DNA of 64,000 nucleotides from Rhodospirillales bacterium BBD 1991-14 (lineage in GTDB: Bacteria; Pseudomonadota; Alphaproteobacteria; Kiloniellales; Kiloniellaceae): NCBI GenBank assembly GCA_001657395.1, contig LYSY01000003.1, forward strand, positions 372,001-436,000, in the 5' to 3' direction. How positions within the stretch are numbered: position 1 is the first letter of the stretch; every line of letters starts with the position of its first letter. This document shows, piece by piece, positions 54,179-63,441 of the stretch. The translations under genes were made by a program, and so were the position numbers. Below the pieces are notes generated by a model that was given only the letters and a program-made list of their open reading frames with translations, had not been told where the DNA came from and searched no databases.

Positions 54179-55756
54179 TTAAAACACCAGCGCTTCGGCC
54201 TGCTTGGTGTGCGGCAGGGAGCGCACCTTCTGCAGGATGGCGGGGTCGATGGGCGCGTCCAGTTCCAGCAGCGCGATGGCGTCCTGGCCCTGGGCCGCGC
54301 GGCCCAGATGGAAGCTGGCGATGTTCACCCCGGCATCGCCCAGGGTGGTGCCCAGCGCACCGATGAAGCCCGGCTTGTCCTCGTTGGTGATGTAGAGCAT
54401 GTGCGGGGTGATGGAGGCCTCGACGGAGATGCCTTTGATCTCGACAAGGCGCGGCTTGTCGCCGCCGAAGAGCGTGCCGGCGACACAGCGCTCGCCGCGC
54501 TCGGTGGTCACCGTCAGGCGGATCAGCGTCTGGTAGTCGCAGTCGCGCTCGTGCTTCACCTCGGCCACGTCGATGTCGCGCTCGCGCGCCACGATGGGCG
54601 CGTTCACCATGTTCACGTTGTCCAGCATCGGCCGCAGCATGCCGCAGAGCGCCACCTGGGTGAGCGGCCGGGTGTTGAGGTGGGCCACATGGCCTTCGTA
54701 TTCGATGCGCGCATCTTTCAGGCCGGTGCGGGTGAGCTGCCCGGCGAAGGAGCCGAGCTGCTCGGCGAGCTGCATGTAGGGGCCCAGCCGCTTGGCCTCC
54801 TCCGCCGTCAGGGAGGGCATGTTGAGCGCGTTGGTGATGGCCCCGGTCAGCAGGTAGTCGGCCATCTGCTCGGCGACCTGGAGCGCCACCTTCTCCTGCG
54901 CCTCGGCGGTCGAAGCGCCGAGGTGCGGTGTCGCCACCACCTGGTCCATGCCGAAGAGGGGATTCTCCTTGGCCGGCTCCTCGGTGAAGACGTCCAGCGC
55001 CGCGCCCGCCACGTGGCCCGAGTCGATGGCGGCCTTCAGGTCCGCCTCCACCACCAGGCCGCCGCGCGCGCAGTTGACGATGCGCACGCCGGGCTTGGTC
55101 TTGTCCAGCGCCGCGGCGTCGATGATGCCCCGGGTCTGATCGGTCATCGGCACGTGCAGGGTGATGATGTCGGCCCGCGCCAGCAGCTCGTCCAGTTCGA
55201 CCTTTTCGATGTCCAGATCCTCGGCGCGGTCGGGCGAGAGGAAGGGATCGTAGGCGATGACGCGCATGCGCAGGCCCTGGGCCCGCTCGACGACGATGGA
55301 GCCGATGTTGCCGCAGCCGATGACCCCCAGCACCTTGCCGGTCAGCTCGGTGCCCATGAAGCGCGACTTCTCCCACTTGCCGGCCTGGGTCGAGCGGTCG
55401 GCAGCGGGGATCTGGCGGGCCAGCGCGAACATCATCGCAATCGTATGCTCGGCGGTGGTGATGGAGTTGCCGTGCGGCGTGTTCATCACCACGATGCCGC
55501 GCCCGGTGGCGGCGGGGATGTCGACGTTGTCAACGCCGATGCCGGCACGGCCGACGACCTTCAGGTTGTCAGCCGTAGCGATGATCTCCTCGGTCACCTT
55601 GGTCGCGGAACGGATGGCAAGGCCGTCGTACTGGCCGATGACGGCCTTCAGTTCCTCCGGCGTCATGCCGGTCTTCACGTCCACCTCGAGCCCGCGCTCG
55701 TGGAAGATCTCCGCCGCGCGCTCGCTCAGCTTGTCCGAAATCAAAACCTTGGGCAT
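54179..55756 (-). CDS. serA: D-3-phosphoglycerate dehydrogenase
   Basis: A 525-residue enzyme for the first step of serine synthesis. NAD site GKVLGVIGCGNIGSIVVERA, active-site histidine in VVATPHLGASTAEAQEKVA, then the allosteric substrate-binding domain, and a C-terminal ACT domain (MLYITNEDKPGFIGALGTTLGDAGVNIASFHLGRAAQG) that would sense serine. This is the long (type I) form. It lies downstream of serC on the same strand. Confidence 0.97.
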   Translation of the reverse strand: MPKVLISDKLSERAAEIFHERGLEVDVKTGMTPEELKAVIGQYDGLAIRSATKVTEEIIATADNLKVVGRAGIGVDNVDIPAATGRGIVVMNTPHGNSITTAEHTIAMMFALARQIPAADRSTQAGKWEKSRFMGTELTGKVLGVIGCGNIGSIVVERAQGLRMRVIAYDPFLSPDRAEDLDIEKVELDELLARADIITLHVPMTDQTRGIIDAAALDKTKPGVRIVNCARGGLVVEADLKAAIDSGHVAGAALDVFTEEPAKENPLFGMDQVVATPHLGASTAEAQEKVALQVAEQMADYLLTGAITNALNMPSLTAEEAKRLGPYMQLAEQLGSFAGQLTRTGLKDARIEYEGHVAHLNTRPLTQVALCGMLRPMLDNVNMVNAPIVARERDIDVAEVKHERDCDYQTLIRLTVTTERGERCVAGTLFGGDKPRLVEIKGISVEASITPHMLYITNEDKPGFIGALGTTLGDAGVNIASFHLGRAAQGQDAIALLELDAPIDPAILQKVRSLPHTKQAEALVF

Positions 55757-55834
55757 AGCGATGTCCCTTGTCCTCGGCGCCGCGGCGTCTGCGCGGGGCC
55801 GGATGATGTCTTTAGATGTAGGGCTGGGTGCCGG

Positions 55835-57004
55835 TCAGGCCGCCGCTTTCTCCGATTTTACCAGGCCATAGGCCCAGTCGAGCCAGGGCAGCAGCGCGGC
55901 CATGTCCGCGGACTCCACGGTGGAGCCGCCCCAGAGGCGCAGGCCCACGGGCGCATCGCGGTAGCCGCCGATGTCGAAGGCGATCCCCTCGTCGTCCAGC
56001 AGCGCGGCGATACGCTTGGCCGCGGCGGACTGGCCGTCGCCGTCCAGCGCCAGGAACCAGGGGTCGACGATCTTCAGACAGATGGAGGTGGAGGAGCGGA
56101 TCTCCGGGCGCGCCGCCAGGAAGTCGGCCCAGTCGGAGCGGGCGACCCAGTCCTCGACCGCCTGCAGGTTGGCCTGGGAGCGGGCGATGAGCGCCGGCAG
56201 GCCGCCGATCTCCTCGGCCCATTTCAGGCCGTCGAGGGCGTCTTCCACCGCCAGCATGGAGGGGGTGTTGATGGTCTCGCCCTTGAAGATGCCCTCGATC
56301 AGCTTGCCGCCCTTGGTGAGGCGGAAGATCTTCGGCAGGGGGCGGTCGGGGGTGAAGCTTTCCAGCCGCTCCACCGCGCGGGGGCTGAGGGCCAGCATGC
56401 CGTGGGCCGCCTCCCCGCCCAGCACCTTCTGCCAGGACCAGGTGATGACGTCGAGCTTGGCCGCCGGCAGCTCCATGGCAAAGGCCGCCGAGGTGGCGTC
56501 GCAGATGGTCAGCCCCGCGCGGTCGTCGGCGATCCAGGTGCCGTCGGGCACCTTCACGCCCGAGGTGGTGCCGTTCCAGGTAAAGACCACGTCGCGGTCG
56601 CTTCCCACCTGGCCGAGATCGGGCAGCGCGCCATAGGGCGCCTCCAGGATGCGCAGGTCGTCCAGCTTCAATTGCTTCTGAGCGTCGGTCGCCCAGCCCT
56701 TGCCGAAGCTTTCCCAGGTCAGCACGTCGACGCCGCGCGGGCCCAGCAGCGACCACATCGCCAGTTCCACCGCGCCGGTGTCGGAGGCCGGGACGATGCC
56801 CAGGCGGTAGTCCGCCGGCAGCCCCAGCAGCGCCTTGGAGCGCTCGATCACCTCGGCCAGCTTGGCCTTGCCGACCTTCGCCCGGTGAGATCGGCCCAGG
56901 GACGCCTCGCTCAGACCGCTCAGGGACCAACCCGGGCGCTTCGCGCAGGGTCCCGAGGAAAAGCAAGGGTTCCCAGGCCGGAGGGCCGGGCGGGCGGCAT
57001 TCAT
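55835..57004 (-). CDS. serC: Phosphoserine aminotransferase
   Basis: A 389-residue PLP enzyme (class V) converting 3-phosphohydroxypyruvate to phosphoserine. It is of the alphaproteobacterial type: [52 protein letters not shown], and the PLP lysine in [20 protein letters not shown] 57004 follows AAGGAG. It heads the serC-serA-(FG-GAP) operon and has a structured leader at 57044-57106. Confidence 0.93.
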   Translation of the reverse strand: MNAARPALRPGNPCFSSGPCAKRPGWSLSGLSEASLGRSHRAKVGKAKLAEVIERSKALLGLPADYRLGIVPASDTGAVELAMWSLLGPRGVDVLTWESFGKGWATDAQKQLKLDDLRILEAPYGALPDLGQVGSDRDVVFTWNGTTSGVKVPDGTWIADDRAGLTICDATSAAFAMELPAAKLDVITWSWQKVLGGEAAHGMLALSPRAVERLESFTPDRPLPKIFRLTKGGKLIEGIFKGETINTPSMLAVEDALDGLKWAEEIGGLPALIARSQANLQAVEDWVARSDWADFLAARPEIRSSTSICLKIVDPWFLALDGDGQSAAAKRIAALLDDEGIAFDIGGYRDAPVGLRLWGGSTVESADMAALLPWLDWAYGLVKSEKAAA

Positions 57005-57043
57005 GAGGCTGCTCCTTAAACGCTTCGGGTGCGGGCGACCGGA

Positions 57044-57106
57044 CCAGCCCGCCGTCACCCCGGTTGACGGAACGGCGCCCCAAGGGCTGGGCGCCGAAAG
57101 AGGCGC
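57044..57106 (-). promoter_or_regulatory. Structured serC leader with competing helices
   Basis: Helices CCAGCCC/GGGCTGG (57044-57050 / 57084-57090) and CCGTCA/TGACGG (57052-57057 / 57065-57070) are perfect. GGCGCC at 57090-57095 can pair either with GGCGCC at 57074-57079 or with GGCGC at 57102-57106, so alternative folds exist. A serC RNA motif is known upstream of serC in Alphaproteobacteria; whether this is it cannot be settled by eye. Confidence 0.45.
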
Positions 57107-57222
57107 GATACTAGCACCATGCTGCACTGCGTCAATTGTCCAAACGCCGCAAACCGGCGCCAAAGCGTCGCAGACGGCAAAGTTGACCAAGGGGTCAGGA
57201 AAGGCGGATGCGTGTCCGTTCT

Positions 57223-57672
57223 CTACCCTCCCTCGCGCGCCAGGATGTGGATGGCGGTGAAGGTCATCACCACCTCGCCGATCTGGTTGAAGACCTCGTA
57301 GTCCATCAGCAGCGTGCCGCGGTCGGGCTTGGACTTGGAAGGACGCATCTCCTTCACTGTCGCGGTCACGCGGAGCGTGTCTTCGGGGCGCACCGGGCGC
57401 ACCCAGCGCAGTTCGTCGAAGCCGGGCGAGCCCATGGAGCAGGCGTTGATGACGTTGGCCTGGTAGAAAAGGCGGAACGCCAGGGACAGGGTCTGGAAGC
57501 CGGAGGCGATGAGGCCGTTGAACGGTCCCTCCTCCGCCGCGCGCTTGTCGAGATGGAAGGGCTGGGGGTCGTAGACCAGAGCGAAATCGAGGATCTGCGA
57601 TTCGGTGATCGTGACGCCCTTGCTGTGAAACTGCTGGCCGGACTCGAAGTCGTCGAAGTAAAGCGCTTGCAC
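57223..57672 (-). CDS. MaoC-like hydratase family protein
   Basis: A 149-residue hot-dog fold protein with the MaoC signature: [26 protein letters not shown] holds the catalytic Asp and His. [24 protein letters not shown] is the last strand. Such proteins hydrate enoyl-CoA thioesters, but this one stands alone with no CoA genes. Start ATG 57672. Substrate unknown. Confidence 0.9.
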   Translation of the reverse strand: MQALYFDDFESGQQFHSKGVTITESQILDFALVYDPQPFHLDKRAAEEGPFNGLIASGFQTLSLAFRLFYQANVINACSMGSPGFDELRWVRPVRPEDTLRVTATVKEMRPSKSKPDRGTLLMDYEVFNQIGEVVMTFTAIHILAREGG

Positions 57673-57764
57673 CGTAGTGCACCTCTCGAAACGTAGATGG
57701 GGTGTTGCGGCAGAAAGGGGGGGTCAGACGGCGGCCGGGCGGATGGCCAGCGTGGTCCGGGCGC

Positions 57765-58253
57765 TCATTCCCAGGGCTCCCCGTTCTTGTGGGTGAAGAG
57801 CCACTGGCCGTCGCGCCGCACCAGTGCCAGGTCGATATCCGGGTAGTGCGCCTCATCCTCGTCGGAGCGGCTGCCGACCTCCAGGTAGACCACCCAGGCT
57901 TCGCTGCGGTTCACCAGGTGATGGCCGTCGGCCTTGCCGGCGGGAAAGCCCGCGACCATGCCGGCGCGCAGGACCTGCTCGCCGCCGTCGGTTACCAGCG
58001 TCACCTCGCCCTCGAGGACATAGACGAACTCGTCCTCCTTTGTGTGCCAGTGGCGCTGGGACGACAGCGCCCCCGGCGGCAGACGCACGAGGTTGACGCC
58101 GTAGTGGGTGAGCCCCAGCGGATCGCCCAGCGCCCGTTTTTCGCGCGCGCCGCAGGAATCGCGGAAGGGCGCGGGGTAGGAGGAGCCGAGGCGCGGCTCC
58201 AAACTGGAAGGGTCGAGCGCCGGTGCGGCCGGCGCAGCGGTGTCTTTGCTCAT
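57765..58253 (-). CDS. Cupin-domain protein
   Basis: A 162-residue cupin. Motif 1 is [21 protein letters not shown] (His-x-His-x4-Glu) and motif 2 is [18 protein letters not shown] with a metal-binding His. An extended N-terminus ([21 protein letters not shown]) and a C-terminal tail on one cupin barrel match a group of cupins often annotated as transcriptional regulator-like or sugar-related. Function unknown; no operon partner is certain. Confidence 0.86.
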   Translation of the reverse strand: MSKDTAAPAAPALDPSSLEPRLGSSYPAPFRDSCGAREKRALGDPLGLTHYGVNLVRLPPGALSSQRHWHTKEDEFVYVLEGEVTLVTDGGEQVLRAGMVAGFPAGKADGHHLVNRSEAWVVYLEVGSRSDEDEAHYPDIDLALVRRDGQWLFTHKNGEPWE

Positions 58254-58293
58254 GCCGCTGATCTCATCTGAAGTCTGATTGCGGCAGAGCAGT

Positions 58294-59076
58294 CTACACC
58301 CGAATGCGTCCTTCGAGATAGAGGGCGGCCTTGCCGGTGAGCAGGACGCGTTCGCCCCTGTGTTCGACCGTCAGGCTCCCGCCGCGCGCGGAAATCTGCC
58401 GCGCCTGCATCACCGTTTTGCCGAGACGCTCCGCCCAGTAGGGCGCCATGACGCAATGGGCCGAGCCGGTCACCGGGTCTTCCGGAATGCCGGCGTGGGA
58501 CGCGAAGTAGCGGGAAACGAAGTCGCAGTCCTCCCCCTCCGCCGTAAGGATCAGCCCTTTGACCGGCAGGTGCTTAATGCGCTCCATGTGGGGCTCGGCC
58601 TCCCGCACCTCGGCCTCGCTGGCCAGCACCGCCATCATCTTCTCCGAGGCGAGAACCGCCTGCGGCCGGAAGCCCAGGATCTCGAAGACAGCGTCGCCGT
58701 CGTTGAAGGGCTCCGGCGGCTGGGCCGGGAAGTCCATGGTGAAGGCCTCGCCCTGCCGGCTCACGATCAGCGGGCCGCTGGCGGTTTCGAACTGCACCCT
58801 GTCCGTCTCCGGCTTCAGCAGCCTGGTGATGACAAAGGCCGAGGCCAGGGTCGCATGGCCGCAGAGCCGGACCTCGAAGGCCGGGGTAAACCAGCGCAGG
58901 TGATAGCCGGCACCGTTGGGCACGAAGAACGCGGTTTCCGAGAGATTGTTCTCCCGCGCAATCGCCTGCAGCGTCTCGTCGGGCAACCAGTCGTCCAGCG
59001 GGCAGACCGCCGCCGGATTGCCGGCGAAAACGGCATCGCTGAAAGCATCGACCTGGTAGAGCGCAAGTTCCGTCAT
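58294..59076 (-). CDS. PhzF family epimerase/isomerase-like protein
   Basis: A 260-residue protein of the diaminopimelate-epimerase fold. Signatures: YQVDAFSDAVFAGNPAAVCPLDDWL, NNLSETAFFVP with the acid/base Glu, WFTPAFEVRLCGHATLASAF, and EDPVTGSAHC. PhzF acts in phenazine synthesis, but most single PhzF-like genes have unknown substrates. There are no phenazine genes here. Confidence 0.92.
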   Translation of the reverse strand: MTELALYQVDAFSDAVFAGNPAAVCPLDDWLPDETLQAIARENNLSETAFFVPNGAGYHLRWFTPAFEVRLCGHATLASAFVITRLLKPETDRVQFETASGPLIVSRQGEAFTMDFPAQPPEPFNDGDAVFEILGFRPQAVLASEKMMAVLASEAEVREAEPHMERIKHLPVKGLILTAEGEDCDFVSRYFASHAGIPEDPVTGSAHCVMAPYWAERLGKTVMQARQISARGGSLTVEHRGERVLLTGKAALYLEGRIRV

Positions 59077-59107
59077 GCGCGGTATCTCCTGAATTGAACT
59101 ACGAGCC

Positions 59108-59437
59108 TCAGGGCTGCCAGAAGGGCTTATGGGCCTCGCGGTCCGCCTCGGCCCGGCCGACGCCCATGTCCTTCAGCATCCGCTCGTCCATCTGCGCCAG
59201 ATGGGCGCGGCCGGCGGCCCGCTCCTGCCAGAGCGCCAGGGCGTCCAGGGCGCGGATCAGCCAGCTTCGCGCCACAACACCAGAGCCCGGGCGCAACCTT
59301 GGGCCCGACGTTGAGGCCGTCGCGCGGCCCGACTGCCGCTGGAGATCCGAAACGGGGCGGCCCAGCCGCCCTTGATGGTCTGATGCGGGGCGGCCCAGCC
59401 GCCCCGGGGAAACCGGGGGCTTCAGAATTGTATCCAT
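59108..59437 (-). CDS. DUF1127 protein with a duplicated 11-residue palindrome-coded segment
   Basis: A 109-residue protein with a C-terminal DUF1127 domain (LAQMDERMLKDMGVGRAEADREAHKPF). The N-terminal part holds the repeat GRLGRPASDHQ / GRLGRPVSDLQ, each coded over a DNA palindrome. I chose ATG 59437 because a strong GGAGGG precedes it at 4 nt; upstream in-frame codons lie in the divergent regulatory region. Some DUF1127 proteins bind RNA or take part in phosphate/carbon control. It diverges from a MocR regulator. Confidence 0.82.
   Translation of the reverse strand: MDTILKPPVSPGRLGRPASDHQGRLGRPVSDLQRQSGRATASTSGPRLRPGSGVVARSWLIRALDALALWQERAAGRAHLAQMDERMLKDMGVGRAEADREAHKPFWQP
59354..59405. 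repeat. Duplicated GC palindrome inside the DUF1127 gene
   Basis: GGGGCGGCCCAGCCGCCC (59354-59371) and GGGGCGGCCCAGCCGCCCC (59387-59405) are two copies of one palindrome (stem GGGGCGGC / GCCGCCCC), spaced 33 bp apart, so the frame is kept. Confidence 0.93.
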
Positions 59438-59524
59438 TTCACCCTCCAAAATCGCTAAATTGTATCCATCAATATCTCGAACAATGTATTTATTGTTGCC
59501 ATCGTTAGGGGTCAATTGTATTAT
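59427..59524. promoter_or_regulatory. Divergent regulatory region with direct repeats, DUF1127/MocR
   Basis: ATTGTATCCAT occurs at 59427-59437 and at 59459-59469 (32 bp apart, about three helical turns), with a weaker ATTGTATTAT at 59515-59524. A perfect inverted repeat AACAAT-N6-ATTGTT lies at 59480-59497. Direct repeats are typical MocR sites, so autoregulation and control of the DUF1127 gene are plausible. Confidence 0.5.
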
Positions 59525-59531
59525 TGTCATC

Positions 59532-60920
59532 ATGACAAAATGGACTCCCGAACTGAGCAGCATCGAGGGCCCGCGTTACCTCGCCATCGCCGAGGCGCTG
59601 GCCCAGGACATTGCCGTGGGCCGGCTGAAGGCCGGCGACCGCCTGCCCACCCACCGCGATCTGGCCTGGACGCTGGGGGTCACCGTCGGCACCGTCAGCC
59701 GCGCCTACGCCGAGGCGGAGCGCCGCGGCCTGACCACCGGCGAGATCGGCCGCGGCACCTTCGTGAACGTGCCGGCGAGCAACGAGAACCTGCACCGCTG
59801 GCACGACCGGGCCCCGGGGACGATCCACATGCGCTCGGCCCCGCCCATGCCCGGCGCCGACGAGGGCGTGATCGCCGACGTGATGGCGCGCGTCGCCAGC
59901 GGACCGCGCGCACTGGAAATGATGGCCTACCAGACACAGCGCGGCCTGATCGAACACCGGCAGGCCGGGGCTGACTGGATCAGCCGCCCGGGCTACCGGG
60001 TGCAGGCCGAAGAGCTCACGATCACCGCCGGCGCCCATCACGGCGTGATGGTCGCCCTGGCCGCTGTCACACGGCCGGGAGACCATATCGTCTGCGATTC
60101 CCTGACCTATCCGGGCATCCGCAGTCTCGCGCGCCTGCTCGGTCTGCGTCTCGAAGGCCTGCGCCGCGATGCCGACGGTCCCCTGCCGGACGCCTTCGAG
60201 GAGGCCTGCCGCACCCACGATACCAAAGCGCTTTTCGTCTGCCCCACCCAGCACAACCCGACCAGCCTGACGATGCCCGAGGACCGGCGCCGCGCGTTGG
60301 CCGCGGTGGCGCGGCAGTTCGGCGTCGCGATCGTCGAAGACGACACCTTCGGCCAGTTGGACGGAACGGAACCGCTGCCGCTCACCACCCTGGTGCCGGA
60401 GTTGGGTTTCTACGTCGTCGGCATGTCAAAGACCGTCGCGGCGGGCCTGCGCATCGGCTATGTCGCGGCGCCGGAAAAGGCGCGCGAGCGCGTCGGCAGC
60501 GCGGTTCACAGTTCCTGCTGGATGGCCTGCCCGCTGACCGGCGAGATCACCGCCGAGCTGATCCGCAGCGGGGCCGCCGCCGAAGTCCGTGCCGGACGCA
60601 AGAAGGAGGCCGTGGCGCGCAGCGCGGTCGCCCGCGAGGTCCTGAAAGGCTGGGACTTCGACTGCGCGGAGGGCGCCAACTTCCTCTGGCTGCGGCTGCC
60701 CGAGCCCTGGCGTTCCAGCGAGTTCGCCGAGGAGGCGGAGCGCCGCGGCGTCCTCGTCACGCCCAGCGACCCCTTCATGGTCGGCCGCCGCGAGAGTGCG
60801 CCGGCCGTGCGCGTCTGCTTCGGCCCGCCGCGCGACCACCGGGAGCTGCGCCGCGGCCTTGCCATCCTGGCCGAGCAGCTCAGCGAAGGCCCGGGTTACG
60901 CCCTCAGCAGCGTGGTCTAG
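59532..60920 (+). CDS. MocR-type regulator (GntR HTH fused to class I aminotransferase)
   Basis: A 462-residue fusion. The N-terminal GntR winged helix is GPRYLAIAEALAQDIAVGRLKAGDRLPTHRDLAWTLGVTVGTVSRAYAEAERRGL. The aminotransferase-like domain follows, with the PLP lysine in YVVGMSKTVAAGLRIGYVA and conserved FVCPTQHNPTSLTMP. MocR/PdxR-like proteins sense PLP or PLP-bound amines. I chose ATG 59532; upstream in-frame codons run through the regulatory repeats. It diverges from the DUF1127 gene. Confidence 0.92.
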   Translation: MTKWTPELSSIEGPRYLAIAEALAQDIAVGRLKAGDRLPTHRDLAWTLGVTVGTVSRAYAEAERRGLTTGEIGRGTFVNVPASNENLHRWHDRAPGTIHMRSAPPMPGADEGVIADVMARVASGPRALEMMAYQTQRGLIEHRQAGADWISRPGYRVQAEELTITAGAHHGVMVALAAVTRPGDHIVCDSLTYPGIRSLARLLGLRLEGLRRDADGPLPDAFEEACRTHDTKALFVCPTQHNPTSLTMPEDRRRALAAVARQFGVAIVEDDTFGQLDGTEPLPLTTLVPELGFYVVGMSKTVAAGLRIGYVAAPEKARERVGSAVHSSCWMACPLTGEITAELIRSGAAAEVRAGRKKEAVARSAVAREVLKGWDFDCAEGANFLWLRLPEPWRSSEFAEEAERRGVLVTPSDPFMVGRRESAPAVRVCFGPPRDHRELRRGLAILAEQLSEGPGYALSSVV

Positions 60921-60956
60921 CCCCGCGGGAGGCCAATGTGCATGCGGCGCGGAGCG

Positions 60957-60993
60957 TATGTCATGCGGCCCCTCGGCGGCACCGCATGACATA
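60957..60993. terminator. Perfect 12-bp inverted repeat between convergent genes
   Basis: TATGTCATGCGG (60957-60968) and CCGCATGACATA (60982-60993) are exact complements, with 13 nt between. It lies between the MocR gene and the YHS gene and may terminate both, although no T-run follows. Confidence 0.55.
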
Positions 60994-61017
60994 GCGCACG
61001 CACAGACGCCCTTGAGA

Positions 61018-61542
61018 TTACTGGGCGCCGATGGTCACGCCGGCAGGCGTTGAGGCCTCAAGGCTCGCATCGGCGACACTGCGGATGATCGACCAGTTGT
61101 TCTCCGCACCTCGGATGAAACCAGGCACATCCTTTTTCCATCGTGCCTGAATGTTCTTGTTCAGGTTCAGATAGAGCTTGCCATCGACAATGGCCCAGGC
61201 ATTGGGATCGCCATCAAACTTGCGGCCCATAGCCGTCCCGAAGGCGCAGTATCCGCCGTACTGGGGTGCGTATTGCGCCGGGTCCGCGGTAAAGGTGTCG
61301 CGATGCTCCGCAGAGGCAAAGCGATAGGTGGCGCCTTCGTACTGCGCGGTAAACTGATCGTTACCTGCCACCGGCTTTCCTTGGGTGAAGTAAGCCACGA
61401 CGTCATAGCCATGCACGGCGTAACCTTCCACGATGTTGACCTCGGTCTCTGCCGCTGCGAGCTCTACCGTCGCCGGCACCACCGCGAGCGCCAGGCCTGC
61501 CGACAACAGAGCATTGCGAAGTGTTTTGGTGACAATCGACAT
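61018..61542 (-). CDS. Exported YHS-domain protein
   Basis: A 174-residue protein with a signal peptide (cleaved near VELAAAETE). The YHS-like region is YAVHGYDVVAYFTQGKPVAGNDQFTAQYEGATYRFASAEHRDTFTADPAQYAPQYGGYCAFG. YHS domains are thought to bind metals. It diverges from an AraC regulator, with 103 bp between starts. Function unknown. Confidence 0.88.
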   Translation of the reverse strand: MSIVTKTLRNALLSAGLALAVVPATVELAAAETEVNIVEGYAVHGYDVVAYFTQGKPVAGNDQFTAQYEGATYRFASAEHRDTFTADPAQYAPQYGGYCAFGTAMGRKFDGDPNAWAIVDGKLYLNLNKNIQARWKKDVPGFIRGAENNWSIIRSVADASLEASTPAGVTIGAQ

Positions 61543-61645
61543 TGCAATTTCCTTTTAGTGGGTTCATTGACCGATAGGTCGGAGAACGCGCCGGGGCGCC
61601 ACAGTCCGGCCTTCACAGAAGAGTTAAGCCGTCGGGTGTGATCAT

Positions 61646-62521
61646 TTGTCCGAGAAAACACGCAGTTCGTCCGAAGACCCGGGCCTCTTTCCGCTGCTGA
61701 ACCGCCGAAGCCTCAGCGCCAGCGTTTTCTTTTCCGGTTCTCTCTGCGGGCGTTCAGACCACAGTGCGGAAGATGCCCAGATGCACCTGCATCTGCTGCG
61801 CCGCGGATCGCTGAACCTCCGTACCCGGAACGGTGCTGTCAGGCACATCGACCGGCCGAGCCTCATCTTCCTTCCCCGCACCCAGGATCACCGGCTGGAA
61901 GCCGGGGAAACACCGGGCGCCGAACTGGTCTGCGCGCGCCTGACCTTCACCGGCCCCGAAGCCGATCTCCTGCTGCTCGGCTTACCCGAGCTGCTGATCA
62001 TCCCGCTCGATGCCCCAACCGGCTTCGGCCCGGTGGTCGAGCGCCTGTTCGATGAAGCCTTCACGCCCGCCTTCGGCCATGGCGCAGCCGTCGATCTGAT
62101 CGCCGAGCTGTTGCTCGTCATGTTGCTGCGGCACTGCATGACAGAGGGCCTGACCGAGGGCGGACTGCTGGCCGGCCTCGCGGACAGCAAGCTCGCCCGG
62201 GCACTCGTCGTGATGCATGGTCGCCCGGCGGAGGATCTGAGCATCGAGCAACTGGCAGGGATTGCGGGCATGTCACGGTCCAACTTCGCCGCCGCATTCA
62301 AGCATCGGATCGGCACGTCGCCCGGCGACTATCTCACCACCTTGCGCCTGGCCTTAGCCCAGCAGGCCCTGTTGCAGGGCAAACCCCTGAAGACCGTGGC
62401 GCCGCTGGTTGGTTACAGGAGCGCCACCGCTTTGGCCCGTGTCTTCCAGCGGCAGTTCGGGTGCGGACCGCGTGACTGGCTGGCGCAGCAGCAACGAAGC
62501 GCCGAAGCTGGCGACACGTGA
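61646..62521 (+). CDS. AraC family transcriptional regulator (Cupin_6 type)
   Basis: A 291-residue regulator: N-terminal cupin-like domain (MHLHLLRRGSLNLRTRNGAVRHIDRPSLIFLPRTQDHRL) and two C-terminal HTH motifs (LSIEQLAGIAGMSRSNFAAAFKHRIGTSPGDYLTTLRLALAQQ and LVGYRSATALARVFQRQFGCGPRDW). The start is placed at TTG 61646, the only usable in-frame start before the cupin part; it is uncertain. It diverges from the YHS gene and may control it. Confidence 0.85.
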   Translation: MSEKTRSSSEDPGLFPLLNRRSLSASVFFSGSLCGRSDHSAEDAQMHLHLLRRGSLNLRTRNGAVRHIDRPSLIFLPRTQDHRLEAGETPGAELVCARLTFTGPEADLLLLGLPELLIIPLDAPTGFGPVVERLFDEAFTPAFGHGAAVDLIAELLLVMLLRHCMTEGLTEGGLLAGLADSKLARALVVMHGRPAEDLSIEQLAGIAGMSRSNFAAAFKHRIGTSPGDYLTTLRLALAQQALLQGKPLKTVAPLVGYRSATALARVFQRQFGCGPRDWLAQQQRSAEAGDT

Positions 62522-62761
62522 CCGGGTTGGCCGCCGCGCGTCTTCGATTGGGTGGCCTGCAGTGGGCTCGTCTTTCTCCACAGGGGGTCGGGTGGTCGCC
62601 TGCGCGCCAGTGCGCAGGCTCGTTATCCCTGCAACCGACACCTTTGCGCACATGACTGCCGCTTGACCATCGCGCGGCCGGTTGCCACTTCTAGGGCGCG
62701 CCGACGCAACACACGAAAGATCCCGAGGGACTTTCGTGAGGATTGAGAAAGGAACGGCAGG

Positions 62762-63346
62762 ATGAGCCCCGAAGCAGCCAAAGGTGAAGCAGCCGAAGGC
62801 TCGGCCTACTGGTCGGCACAGGCCCGCACGCGCGTAACGGAGAATCCAAGGCTCGAGGTCATGGCGCGGCGATCGTTTGTCCTCGAACATGCTGTCGACG
62901 TTGTCTGGCAGGTGATCGCCGACCCGCTGCACTGGGAGGCGGACGCCTTCCACAACGAGATTGTCGACATGAACGATGCCGGCGGCACCGGCACCCACTT
63001 CGAGATGCTCCACACCAATCATCCGATCATCCCCTGGCCAATGCCCGACCAGCGCTTTGTGGGGGTGATCATGGACTGGGAGCCTCTCAAACACCAATCG
63101 GTCGCGGAGTTGAACATCGACGACAGCGCCGGCTCGAAGCGCACGCCGGATCACAAGCAAACGATCGAACTGGAAGCGCTTGGACCAGCGCGCACGCGTC
63201 TCACCTACACGGTCGCCACGATCCGGATGGAAGGCATCAGCGAGGTAACACGGTTTTTCTTTCGCCCCTGGGCGCGGTTTCAGTTGCGCCGCGCGATCGG
63301 CAAGAAGCTCTCCCACATCCGCGCGGATCTCGCCCGGAACGCTTGA
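62762..63346 (+). CDS. SRPBCC (START-like) domain protein
   Basis: A 194-residue protein with a helix-grip ligand-binding fold: RSFVLEHAVDVVWQVIADPLHWEADAFHNEIVDMN, then LTYTVATIRMEGISEVTRFFFRPWARFQLRRAIGKKLSHIRADL. It has no signal peptide. SRPBCC proteins bind hydrophobic ligands. Start ATG follows GGAACGGCAGG. The 240-bp gap upstream (62522-62761) shows no gene. Function unknown. Confidence 0.82.
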   Translation: MSPEAAKGEAAEGSAYWSAQARTRVTENPRLEVMARRSFVLEHAVDVVWQVIADPLHWEADAFHNEIVDMNDAGGTGTHFEMLHTNHPIIPWPMPDQRFVGVIMDWEPLKHQSVAELNIDDSAGSKRTPDHKQTIELEALGPARTRLTYTVATIRMEGISEVTRFFFRPWARFQLRRAIGKKLSHIRADLARNA

Positions 63347-63441
63347 GGAGCGCCTAAGGGCCGCCGACGCGCTCCGGTGCAGCGCGGCAATGGCATACGT
63401 TCGGGATAAAAAAGCCGGCGTTGGACAACCGCGGCCGTCGT

